From the NCBI GenBank assembly GCA_027491075.1, contig JAIXWX010000008.1, positions 186,001-250,000 on the forward strand: 64,000 nucleotides of DNA, given 5' to 3'. The notes below the pieces were generated by a model. It did not search any database and was not told the DNA's origin. It saw nothing but the letters and a program-made list of their open reading frames with translations. The position numbers were made by a program, and so were the translations under genes. This document shows positions 57,266 through 64,000 of the stretch, in pieces; position 1 is the stretch's first letter; every line of letters starts with the position of its first letter. The DNA is from Flavobacteriales bacterium (GTDB lineage: Bacteria; Bacteroidota; Bacteroidia; Flavobacteriales_D; Sanyastnellaceae).

Positions 57266-58390
57266 ATGAATACCTCGACACAGCAGTTGGTAAAGATTCC
57301 ATGTCTTGATCTGAAAGGTCAGCATGCATTGATTAAGAAGGAGGTTTTTGAGCTGTTTGAACAGGTTTATGATCAAACTGCATTTAGCGGTGGACCTTTT
57401 GTGGAGAGTTTTGAAAAGCAATTTAGCGAATACACGAAGGTGTCCTACACTGTGGGTGTAAGCAATGGAACTACCGCTTTGCATCTCGCCATGTTGGCAT
57501 TGGGCATTGGTCCAGGGGATGAGGTGATTCTTCCAGCAAATACCTTTATCGCAACAGTATGGGGAGTTTCTCACGTAGGAGCTACGCCTGTTTTTGTGGA
57601 TTGTGATGCTCACACTTGGGAAATTGATGCGGCTGCAATTGAGGCGAAAATCACTCCGAAAACCAAGGCTATTGCAGGAGTTCATCTCTATGGACAGCCC
57701 TTTGACATTGATGCAGTGATGAGTATTTGTAAAAAATACAATATCTATTTATTGGAAGATGCTGCACAAGCTCAGGGAGCACGCTACAAAGGCACCACAG
57801 TAGGCGGGTTTGGTGAAATGGCTTGCTTTAGTTTTTACCCTGGAAAAAATCTGGGTGCTTGTGGCGAAGCGGGCGGAATTACGACCAATAACGAACAGTA
57901 CGCTGCGCATCTTCGCAGCCTTCGCAATCATGGAAGTGTGGTTAGATACTATCACGATGAAATTGGATACAACTACAGAATGGGGGGATTGGAAGGCGCG
58001 TCTTTGCAAGTAAAAATGCGTTATTTAGAACAATGGAATAATAGAAGACGCAGCATTGCAAAAGAGTATCTTTCAAAGATCACCAACCCCAATGTGAAAA
58101 TGCAACATCAACCGAGTTGGGCTGATTCAGTATTCCATTTATTCGTAATTACAGTGGAGAATAGAGATGCATTTATAAAGCACCTCAATGCTTTGGAAAT
58201 CTATCCAGCTTTGCATTATCCCGTTCCTTGTCATCTTCAAAAAGCGTATTCGTACCTCGGCCATAAAGTGGGGGATTTTCCAAATTCGGAATATCTCGCA
58301 GCGCATTGTGTATCACTACCAATGTATGCTGAACTGACAGATGAAATGGTGCAAAGGGTGATTGATGCAGTTAATGCATATCAAATATGA
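57266..58390 (+). CDS. DegT/DnrJ/EryC1-family sugar aminotransferase (WbpE-like)
   Basis: A 374-residue PLP enzyme of the sugar-nucleotide aminotransferase family. Motifs are the opening IPCLDLKGQHALIKKE, GVSNGTTALHLAMLALGIG, GDEVILPANTFIATVWGV, the LLEDAAQAQGARY Asp, and the PLP lysine in FYPGKNLGACGEAG. Next to a WbpB-like dehydrogenase and a WbpD-like acetyltransferase, it should add the 3-amino group to a 3-keto sugar nucleotide. Stereochemistry and the final sugar cannot be read from sequence. It is coupled to the next gene by ATGA. Confidence 0.92.
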   Translation: MNTSTQQLVKIPCLDLKGQHALIKKEVFELFEQVYDQTAFSGGPFVESFEKQFSEYTKVSYTVGVSNGTTALHLAMLALGIGPGDEVILPANTFIATVWGVSHVGATPVFVDCDAHTWEIDAAAIEAKITPKTKAIAGVHLYGQPFDIDAVMSICKKYNIYLLEDAAQAQGARYKGTTVGGFGEMACFSFYPGKNLGACGEAGGITTNNEQYAAHLRSLRNHGSVVRYYHDEIGYNYRMGGLEGASLQVKMRYLEQWNNRRRSIAKEYLSKITNPNVKMQHQPSWADSVFHLFVITVENRDAFIKHLNALEIYPALHYPVPCHLQKAYSYLGHKVGDFPNSEYLAAHCVSLPMYAELTDEMVQRVIDAVNAYQI

Positions 58391-59433
58391 AAGCAGAGAT
58401 TTTTTCTCTTGATAAATCAAACGAACACGAATTAATCGCCTTTCTTAATAGGGTTTCTGCGGTGAACCATTCGGTATTGGGATATCATTATCCGCAATAT
58501 TTGAAGATTCTTGAAAAAATTGAAGTGGGTAAGCTTCATCTCATTGCTGTAAAAAATGAATCCAATCAGTGGATGGCTTTTTTACCGGGCATGATTAAAA
58601 CAACCTCCATTGGAACGGCCTATTCGTCGCTTCCTTTTTTTGGACCGAACGCAGGAATAATAGCCGATCCAGTGGATTTAGCAGAGGATGAACTCATTCA
58701 GATGACTTTCGATTTTTTGAAGAGCTCATTGAGCGAGCTAGATATTGTATCTACCTCAATTTATTCTCCGTTGGATGATTTGAAGGCACAAGCATCGTAT
58801 GAGAAAGCGCTTCGTCCCGATGAAATAGTTGAAAAATTTACCTCTTTCATTCGGTTGGATCATCTACAGCTAAGCACTTCATTGCTCTATGATTTGAGAA
58901 AAGCGGAGAAAAGTGGAGTAGAGATTCGCGTTGGAAATTTTAAGGGAGCCTCGGAACAAATTTTTTCTATCTACGCAAAAAACTGTGAAGACTACGGAAT
59001 CCCATTAAAACCAAAGGAGTGCATTCAGGAATTAGTGCACCAGAGCCAATCAGATTCATTCACTGAAACATATACTGCATGGGTTGATGGCAAAATGATC
59101 GGTGCATTGGTCATGGTTTTTTCACCGAGCACTGCAAGTTATTATTTGCCTTGTTCTCTTCATGAATATCGATCCTTTCAGCCTACAACACTGTTAATTA
59201 AATATGCCATGGATCTATCCAAAGAACGTGGAATGCGAATTTGGAATTGGGAATCGAGCCCTTCGAAAGATTCAGGGGTATTTAAATTCAAAATGAAGTG
59301 GGGATCGGAAGATGGTACCTACAAAATTTTTATAAATACATACAAGCCTCACGAATTTTTTGGAGAGTTGGGACAAAGTTCTATTTCTTCAGAATTTCCG
59401 TTTTTCTTTGTGTTTCCATTTAATCGCCTTTAA
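58387..59433 (+). CDS. FemAB-like GNAT-superfamily transferase in the polysaccharide operon
   Basis: A 348-residue protein of the FemAB/Acetyltransf_6 group (double GNAT fold). Motifs include the N-terminal FLNRVSAVNHSVLGYHYPQY, YDLRKAEKSGVEIRVGN, and the C-terminal EYRSFQPTTLLIKYAMDLSK, WNWESSPSKDSGVFKFKMKWG. FemAB-type enzymes transfer an amino acid from tRNA, or an acyl group, to an amino group. Inside a surface-sugar operon, the likely acceptor is an aminosugar made by the neighbouring enzymes, giving an acylated or aminoacylated residue; this is inference. The length is normal and it is coupled to the aminotransferase before it. Confidence 0.8.
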   Translation: MKAEIFSLDKSNEHELIAFLNRVSAVNHSVLGYHYPQYLKILEKIEVGKLHLIAVKNESNQWMAFLPGMIKTTSIGTAYSSLPFFGPNAGIIADPVDLAEDELIQMTFDFLKSSLSELDIVSTSIYSPLDDLKAQASYEKALRPDEIVEKFTSFIRLDHLQLSTSLLYDLRKAEKSGVEIRVGNFKGASEQIFSIYAKNCEDYGIPLKPKECIQELVHQSQSDSFTETYTAWVDGKMIGALVMVFSPSTASYYLPCSLHEYRSFQPTTLLIKYAMDLSKERGMRIWNWESSPSKDSGVFKFKMKWGSEDGTYKIFINTYKPHEFFGELGQSSISSEFPFFFVFPFNRL

Positions 59434-59445
59434 CCTACCAAGTAA

Positions 59446-60390
59446 ATGCCTGAAAACACAAGCATAAGTGTTATTATACCGGTGTATTTCGAGGGAGTAA
59501 TTGTACACACCGCGTTTGAACGTGTTCACAAAGCTTTGAAAGATCACTACCCAAACTATGAGGTGATTTTTGTTGACGACGGCAGCGGTGACAATACCTT
59601 TGAGGAACTTCAAAAATTGGCTTCTAAAGAGAGTCGCGTTAAAGTAATTCGTTTTTCTACCAATGCGGGTTCGCACATGGCCATTCGAGCGGGAATGGAT
59701 TATGCTTCAGGAGATATGGTTGGATTCCTCGCCTGCGACATGCAAGAACCACCGGAGCTTTTACTTGACATGGCTAAGCTTATCGGAAAACCCAATGAAA
59801 TCGTTTGGGCCGTGCGCAATTCCAGAAAGGATAGCCCGCTTTCTGTCCTCTTCTCGAATACTTTTTATTTTTTAGCAAGAAGAATTGTTTCTAAAAATAT
59901 ACCCCCAAAGGGCGCAAGCATGTTTTTAGTTTCTCGAAAAGTGGTTGAAGCGATTCGACGATACCATGAGCGAAATCTGACGTTGGAGGGGTTGATGGCC
60001 ACTATCGGCTACAAAAGCGCTCATATCCTGTATAATCGGGAAGAAAGAATTGCGGGTAAATCAAAATGGACGATTCAAAAGAAGTTGAAGCTCTTTGTCG
60101 ACTTTTTTGTTGCGTATTCGTATGCCCCGATTCGCTTTATCAGTGTCACCGGAATTGTTTTGTCGCTGCTAGGCTTCGCATGGACCATTTACATCGTTTT
60201 AAGGCATTTCATCGTCGGTGATTTGAGCGATGGATGGCCAGCGCTGATATCGGTGCTCTTGGTTGGATTTGGGATTACTAATATTTCATTAGGCATCATG
60301 GCGGAGTATCTTTGGAGAACCTTGGACGAAACAAGAAAGCGTCCGAATTATATCGTTGAACAAGAATTAAATTTTTCTAACAAAAAATGA
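59446..60390 (+). CDS. Family 2 glycosyltransferase with C-terminal membrane pair (DPM1/ArnC-like)
   Basis: A 314-residue GT-A enzyme. The catalytic domain starts ISVIIPVYFEG, has the first acidic motif IFVDDGSGDNTF and the second LACDMQEPPE (usual DxD replaced by C-D-M), then two C-terminal transmembrane helices (about 230-250 and 265-290; FISVTGIVLSLLGFAWTIYI, ALISVLLVGFGITNISLGI). This architecture belongs to polyprenyl-phosphate glycosyltransferases of the DPM1/ArnC/GtrB kind, which load a sugar onto undecaprenyl phosphate at the inner membrane. It is 12 bases after the FemAB-like gene and coupled to the epimerase gene by ATGA. Confidence 0.88.
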   Translation: MPENTSISVIIPVYFEGVIVHTAFERVHKALKDHYPNYEVIFVDDGSGDNTFEELQKLASKESRVKVIRFSTNAGSHMAIRAGMDYASGDMVGFLACDMQEPPELLLDMAKLIGKPNEIVWAVRNSRKDSPLSVLFSNTFYFLARRIVSKNIPPKGASMFLVSRKVVEAIRRYHERNLTLEGLMATIGYKSAHILYNREERIAGKSKWTIQKKLKLFVDFFVAYSYAPIRFISVTGIVLSLLGFAWTIYIVLRHFIVGDLSDGWPALISVLLVGFGITNISLGIMAEYLWRTLDETRKRPNYIVEQELNFSNKK

Positions 60391-61376
60391 AAGCAGTAGT
60401 TACCGGTGGTGCCGGTTTTATAGGTTCTCACCTCGTCGATGAACTATTGAATCGAGGACATCAGGTGCTTGCTATAGATAATTTAGTCAATGGGAAAATA
60501 GAAAACTTACTGCAGGCGCAAACGTTTTCTTCTTTTCAATTCGAGGAGGCGGATATATTGGAGCCTTCCAAAATGAATGATCTATTCAAGGATGCGGACG
60601 TGGTCTTTCATTTGGCTTGTCTTGGTGTAAGACATAGTATTCACAGCCCTTATGAAAATCACCTGGTCAACGCTGAGGGTTCATTAAATGTCTTGGAAGC
60701 AGCTCGTGCAAACAAAGTAAAGAAGTTTTTTTACATATCTACTTCGGAAATTTATGGAGATATAAAGGTGTTTCCAATCAGCGAGGCGGGAGTTCCATTG
60801 CCAAAAACAGTATATGGAAGTTCTAAGTTGGCTGGAGAAAACTATGCGTATTCCTATCACAAGTGTTATGACTTGGACGTTACTATCACAAGAATCTTCA
60901 ATAACTACGGTCCGCGAGCACACTATGAAGGCGATGCTGGAGAAGTCATTCCAAGAAGTATCGTACAAATGTTATACGGCAAAGCTCCTATTATCTTCGG
61001 TGATGGCAGTGTCACGAGAGACTTCTTTTTTGTAAAAGACACCGCCCGCGCATTGTGTGATTTATGGGATAGAAAGGGACTTAATGGTGAAATCATCAAT
61101 ATAGGAACGGGAGAAGAAATCACCATGAAGCAATTGATGATCGCTTTGATTCAAGGCATGGGCTTGGAGAATAAAATGGAGATAGAATACCTTGAAGATC
61201 GTCCCGCCGATGTGCCACGTTTATGGGTGGACGCTACAAAATTCAATCAGTTGATTGCTTTCAAACCTTCTGTTACCTTCGAACAAGGATTGATGGAAAC
61301 CATTGCATATTATCGCGATCTTGCTGAGACAAAGAATTTGATGGATGAAATTCAAATAAAGAATTGGGAGAAATGA
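60387..61376 (+). CDS. NAD-dependent sugar epimerase/dehydratase (extended SDR)
   Basis: A 329-residue extended SDR acting on a sugar nucleotide. The NAD loop is VTGGAGFIGSHLVDELLNRG, the catalytic Tyr-Lys pair is in VYGSSKLAGENYA (Y-x3-K), and the STSEIYGDI block carries the Ser/Thr. Further motifs are ITRIFNNYGPRAHYEGDAGE and FGDGSVTRDFFFVKDTARAL. The last shape resembles UDP-glucuronate decarboxylases and 4-epimerases; the sugar cannot be fixed. It is coupled by a four-base overlap to the GT2 gene before and to the aminotransferase gene after. Confidence 0.92.
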   Translation: MKAVVTGGAGFIGSHLVDELLNRGHQVLAIDNLVNGKIENLLQAQTFSSFQFEEADILEPSKMNDLFKDADVVFHLACLGVRHSIHSPYENHLVNAEGSLNVLEAARANKVKKFFYISTSEIYGDIKVFPISEAGVPLPKTVYGSSKLAGENYAYSYHKCYDLDVTITRIFNNYGPRAHYEGDAGEVIPRSIVQMLYGKAPIIFGDGSVTRDFFFVKDTARALCDLWDRKGLNGEIINIGTGEEITMKQLMIALIQGMGLENKMEIEYLEDRPADVPRLWVDATKFNQLIAFKPSVTFEQGLMETIAYYRDLAETKNLMDEIQIKNWEK

Positions 61377-62524
61377 ACACATTGATAGGGATGAAGATTC
61401 CAGTGGCTAAACCTTATTTAGGAAAAGAAGAAGCGCAATTGGCTTATGATACGATTCTAACCAATTGGGTTACACAAGGACCCAGAGTGCAAGAGTTCGA
61501 AGAGAAATTCGCTGAATATGTCGGTTCCAAATATGCCGTTGCTGTGAGCAATTGTACTACTGGCCTACATCTAGCAATGATCGTCGCGGGGATTCAAGAA
61601 GGGGATGAAGTGATTTGTCCTTCAATGAGCTATATCGCTACTGCGAATTGTATCATGTATGTTGGTGCTACGCCTGTTTTTGCGGAGGTGAACCCAAAAA
61701 CATACAATTTGGATGTGGAAGATGCAGCAAAGAAGATTACCGCTAGAACCAAAGCCATATTGATAGTTCATCAGATTGGAATGCCTGCTGATATTGATGC
61801 ATTTCGCAAACTTTGCGATGAACATAATTTGATTTTAATTGAAGATGCCGCATGCGCAGCAGGTAGCGCATACATAGGAAAAAAAATTGGTTCGCATTCA
61901 GATTTAGTATGTTTTAGCTTTCATCCTAGAAAGGTAATTACTACCGGGGATGGTGGGATGGTTACTACTTCTCGCGAAGATTATTATCAACGCATCAAAC
62001 TCCTCCGCCAGCATGGAATGAGTATCAATGATCGTGTAAGGCATTTAAGTGATAAGGTAATGATAGAAGATCACCTTGAAGTTGGGTTCAATTATAGAAT
62101 GACCGATATTCAAGCAGCAGTGGGAATAAAGCAATTGGAAAGACTGGATGATATCATTGCGGAAAGAAGGAAAATAGCATTTCGCTATTTGAATGAACTA
62201 AAAGATATTTCTGGAATTCGCTTGCCGCATGAGCCAGAAGGATTCTTCACAAATTTTCAAAGTTTTAGTATTTACCTATTGCCAGAAAACAAACTGGATC
62301 GCAATGAGGTGATGCAGCAACTCCTCGATAGAGGAATTTCTACTCGTCGAGGTGTAATGACCTCCCATCGCGAAACAGCATACAAAGATGCCTGTAAGGA
62401 TCTGTCTTTGCCAGTATCTGAAGATGCAAGTGACAGAAGCATCGTTATTCCTTTGTACGTTCCTATGTCAGATCAAGAAGTGGAGTATGTAATTCATCAC
62501 CTGAAAGAAGTGTTGAAAGGATGA
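61373..62524 (+). CDS. DegT/DnrJ-family aminotransferase, second (perosamine-synthase-like)
   Basis: A 383-residue PLP enzyme. Motifs are VAKPYLGKEEAQLAYDTILT, YAVAVSNCTTGLHLAMIVAG, GDEVICPSMSYIATANCIMY, the Asp in LIEDAACAAGSAY, the PLP lysine in FSFHPRKVITTGDGGMV, and YRMTDIQAAVGIKQLERLD. This pattern is that of the perosamine/4-amino-sugar branch more than of WbpE. It follows an epimerase/dehydratase gene that could supply a 4-keto sugar. The start at 61373 overlaps the epimerase stop (ATGA); an internal ATG at 61391 is less likely. It is coupled to the membrane-protein gene downstream. Confidence 0.92.
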   Translation: MNTLIGMKIPVAKPYLGKEEAQLAYDTILTNWVTQGPRVQEFEEKFAEYVGSKYAVAVSNCTTGLHLAMIVAGIQEGDEVICPSMSYIATANCIMYVGATPVFAEVNPKTYNLDVEDAAKKITARTKAILIVHQIGMPADIDAFRKLCDEHNLILIEDAACAAGSAYIGKKIGSHSDLVCFSFHPRKVITTGDGGMVTTSREDYYQRIKLLRQHGMSINDRVRHLSDKVMIEDHLEVGFNYRMTDIQAAVGIKQLERLDDIIAERRKIAFRYLNELKDISGIRLPHEPEGFFTNFQSFSIYLLPENKLDRNEVMQQLLDRGISTRRGVMTSHRETAYKDACKDLSLPVSEDASDRSIVIPLYVPMSDQEVEYVIHHLKEVLKG

Positions 62525-63945
62525 AGTCAAGAATCAAATCACTTTTAGAGTCCAATCGCTCTTTCTCTTTTTGGATTCTGGTCATCTTAGGTATTAAGCT
62601 GCTTCTCTTCGCTTATTTTGCTCTTCAGTTTTCCAACTTTTGGGAAAAAGAAATGCTGGGCAATCATCTTGTTGTAAAAACAGGTGACTCCTACGGATAC
62701 TATGCGCCAGCCGAGAATGCAGTAACAGAAGGAGATTACAATTCTACTTGTAGAATGCCCGGGGCATTGCCCATTTATTGGACACTTCGGCTGTGCTTGA
62801 ATGCTTCTCATGCAGAAGTTGGTGTGATAGTAATTCAATTTCTAATTTCATGCATTTCGGTATTTGTACTAGGATTATTTGCAGAAAGTGTTTTCAAGAA
62901 GAAATGGATTTTTCCTATTACCATATTGATTTACGCATTAAGTTCTTTTGTTAGTATTTGGGACCATTATCTTCTATCAGATAGTTTGTCTACTTCCTTC
63001 AGTATTTTTTGTGTTTATTTTCTCAAGAAATATTTCGATATAACGTCGCGTATTTCTCTCCTCATCTCGTCGTTGTTTTTAATCTGGGCCATTTTCTTTA
63101 GGCAAATATTCTTGGTTTTTTTTCCTATAGTAGCAATCATCATTCTTGTGTTGAACTGGAAATCTCCCAAGCGTTGGATTGTAGATGGCTTATTGTATAT
63201 TTTACCATTTCTTCTAGCGGTATTCTTCTGGTCCGAGTATACGAAGTCAATTTCTGGTAAAAGAATTTTACTCACTTCTCCCATTTCTGAATGCTTCAGT
63301 ACTTACAGTCCCGCCTATATGAGCATAACCTCTCTTTTGATTGATATGGGATACGGTGAACCATTCTGGACGGAAGGTTCCATTACACAATGGATCATTA
63401 GGAGTAAAGAAGAAGCTCCAATGCCTTTGGTACCACAAAGGCACTTTAACAGTCAGATGAACGAGGATTCCTTGGCGCGACTTCGTTCAAATTATAGAAA
63501 TTTTTTGAAAGCGGAAGGGAGCATTCGGGACAGTTTGCAAACGGTCATTCTGGAATCGACCCATCGATTTGCAAACGTGTATCGCCAAGAAAATGCGGGG
63601 AGTTATTATTTTTTGAATAAACTAAGACATTTAAAAATATTCGTATTCCCTTTGCGTCTGGATAACTTGCCTGGTCCTGCATTCTCTGAAATGAATTTCT
63701 TTCAGAAAGGGGTGAAGGTATTTTATCTCTTACTGTATACCTTGGTGGGAAGCATTGGGTTCATCCTATTGTTATTTTCTTGGGGGAGCTTCAACGGAAC
63801 ACAAAGATTGTTTATGCTTTTTCCTGCAGTATTGGTGTTTTCATTGGCCGTAATTCTCGGTTTTGTAGAACAACGGTATTTTGTTCCAGTGTATCCGTTC
63901 CTTGTGGTGTTAATCGCCTATTATATACAGCGCTTTTTTAAATAG
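62521..63945 (+). CDS. Multi-spanning membrane protein, probable GT-C glycosyltransferase
   Basis: A 474-residue protein with about ten to eleven membrane segments. After the first one comes a loop with TGDSYGYYAPAENAV and RMPGALPIYW, the acidic/Arg-Pro pattern of GT-C enzymes such as ArnT/PMT family members, which use polyprenyl-phosphate sugars. The middle holds a soluble region (about 245-350) and the end is hydrophobic again. I do not assign a family with certainty. Its four-base coupling to the aminotransferase gene places it in the polysaccharide operon; acting with the DPM1-like GT2 (which would make the lipid-linked sugar) is an attractive inference. Confidence 0.7.
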   Translation: MKSRIKSLLESNRSFSFWILVILGIKLLLFAYFALQFSNFWEKEMLGNHLVVKTGDSYGYYAPAENAVTEGDYNSTCRMPGALPIYWTLRLCLNASHAEVGVIVIQFLISCISVFVLGLFAESVFKKKWIFPITILIYALSSFVSIWDHYLLSDSLSTSFSIFCVYFLKKYFDITSRISLLISSLFLIWAIFFRQIFLVFFPIVAIIILVLNWKSPKRWIVDGLLYILPFLLAVFFWSEYTKSISGKRILLTSPISECFSTYSPAYMSITSLLIDMGYGEPFWTEGSITQWIIRSKEEAPMPLVPQRHFNSQMNEDSLARLRSNYRNFLKAEGSIRDSLQTVILESTHRFANVYRQENAGSYYFLNKLRHLKIFVFPLRLDNLPGPAFSEMNFFQKGVKVFYLLLYTLVGSIGFILLLFSWGSFNGTQRLFMLFPAVLVFSLAVILGFVEQRYFVPVYPFLVVLIAYYIQRFFK

Positions 63946-63952
63946 AAGTGGT

Positions 63953-63960
63953 TAACTTTG
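63953..63960 (+). promoter_or_regulatory. -7 promoter box (TAACTTTG) before the last, cut-off gene
   Basis: An exact TAnnTTTG box ending 20 bases before the ATG at 63981, eight bases after the stop of the GT-C-like gene. Confidence 0.4.
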
Positions 63961-63980
63961 TAGGAGTTAACTAGAAGAAA

Positions 63981-64000
63981 ATGCAAGCTGTTCTTTTTGA
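63981..64000 (+). CDS. Start of a gene cut by the right window edge
   Basis: An ATG at 63981 begins a frame reading MQAVLF before the window ends. A TAnnTTTG box lies 20 bases upstream. The fragment is too short to name. Confidence 0.4.

Overview
The window reads as an ordinary chromosomal segment of a marine-type Flavobacteriales bacterium (phylum Bacteroidota), probably near the Cryomorphaceae/Schleiferiaceae/Crocinitomicaceae; the family level is inference. The evidence is: two proteins with the gliding-motility-type (type B) C-terminal signal of the type IX secretion system (T9SS); Bacteroidota-typical families (DUF4476, DUF5916, DUF2279, GSCFA, choice-of-anchor B and L, TonB receptor with carboxypeptidase-like N-domain); the bacillithiol enzyme BshC; and repeated TAnnTTTG / TAnnTTCG elements in front of genes, the -7 box of the Bacteroidota housekeeping sigma factor. 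I see no rRNA, tRNA, CRISPR array, insertion sequence, phage gene or origin, and no gene-free stretch above 300 bases.

Layout. 1-5267 (minus): a universal stress protein cut by the left edge, then a serine-biosynthesis run serC-serA-DUF1015-yggS preceded by a DUF4476 secreted protein. 5280-9707: a polysaccharide flippase, a C2-like lipoprotein, and an operon of a coiled-coil protein, zapA and RNase Y. 9871-16748: an M23 peptidase, an ACMSD-like decarboxylase, a peptide-binding lipoprotein, an endonuclease/phosphatase-fold lipoprotein, a histone H1-like Lys/Ala protein and a DUF2279 protein. 16786-21047: two tandem hybrid histidine kinases, the second with degenerate motifs. 21050-28527: mltG, an acetyltransferase, a CoA-binding protein, a Wza-like export lipoprotein, rfbC, a lytic transglycosylase, a CoA-transferase, a photolyase and a TIGR01777 oxidoreductase. 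28590-37568: a choice-of-anchor B protein with a dockerin-like tail, an ABC exporter, a small unrecognised locus (a broken PKD-like lipoprotein gene plus two diverged paralogous secreted proteins), and a TonB receptor. 37685-43502: a DUF5916 protein, an ECF sigma / Cys-containing anti-sigma / outer-membrane-barrel operon, and a T9SS cargo protein. 43549-54035: bshC, ruvX, dapD, a GT9 glycosyltransferase, GSCFA, small proteins, a CpeT-like lipoprotein, a large T9SS cargo protein and a methyltransferase. 54036-55585: a second ECF sigma factor and a MerR/B12-type regulator separated by two striking inverted-repeat pairs. 55754-64000: a surface-polysaccharide operon with a WbpB-WbpD-WbpE-like trio, a FemAB-like transferase, a GT2, an epimerase, a second sugar aminotransferase and a GT-C-like membrane protein, running off the right edge.

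How it fits together. Envelope work dominates: peptidoglycan enzymes (M23, MltG, SLT), polysaccharide synthesis and export spread over several loci, outer-membrane receptors and secreted T9SS cargo. The strongest unexplained signals are: the paired TGTTTAA...TTAAACA sites on the promoter of the second ECF gene, next to a B12-type MerR gene; the recently broken gene and its unknown neighbours at 32227-35151; intrinsic-terminator hairpins placed inside the 3' ends of convergent genes; and a group of genes whose -7 box ends only 4-6 nt before the start codon, which suggests nearly leaderless transcripts. I did not find a complete, clearly novel system. The 32227-35151 locus and the ECF/MerR control region are the best candidates for something undescribed.
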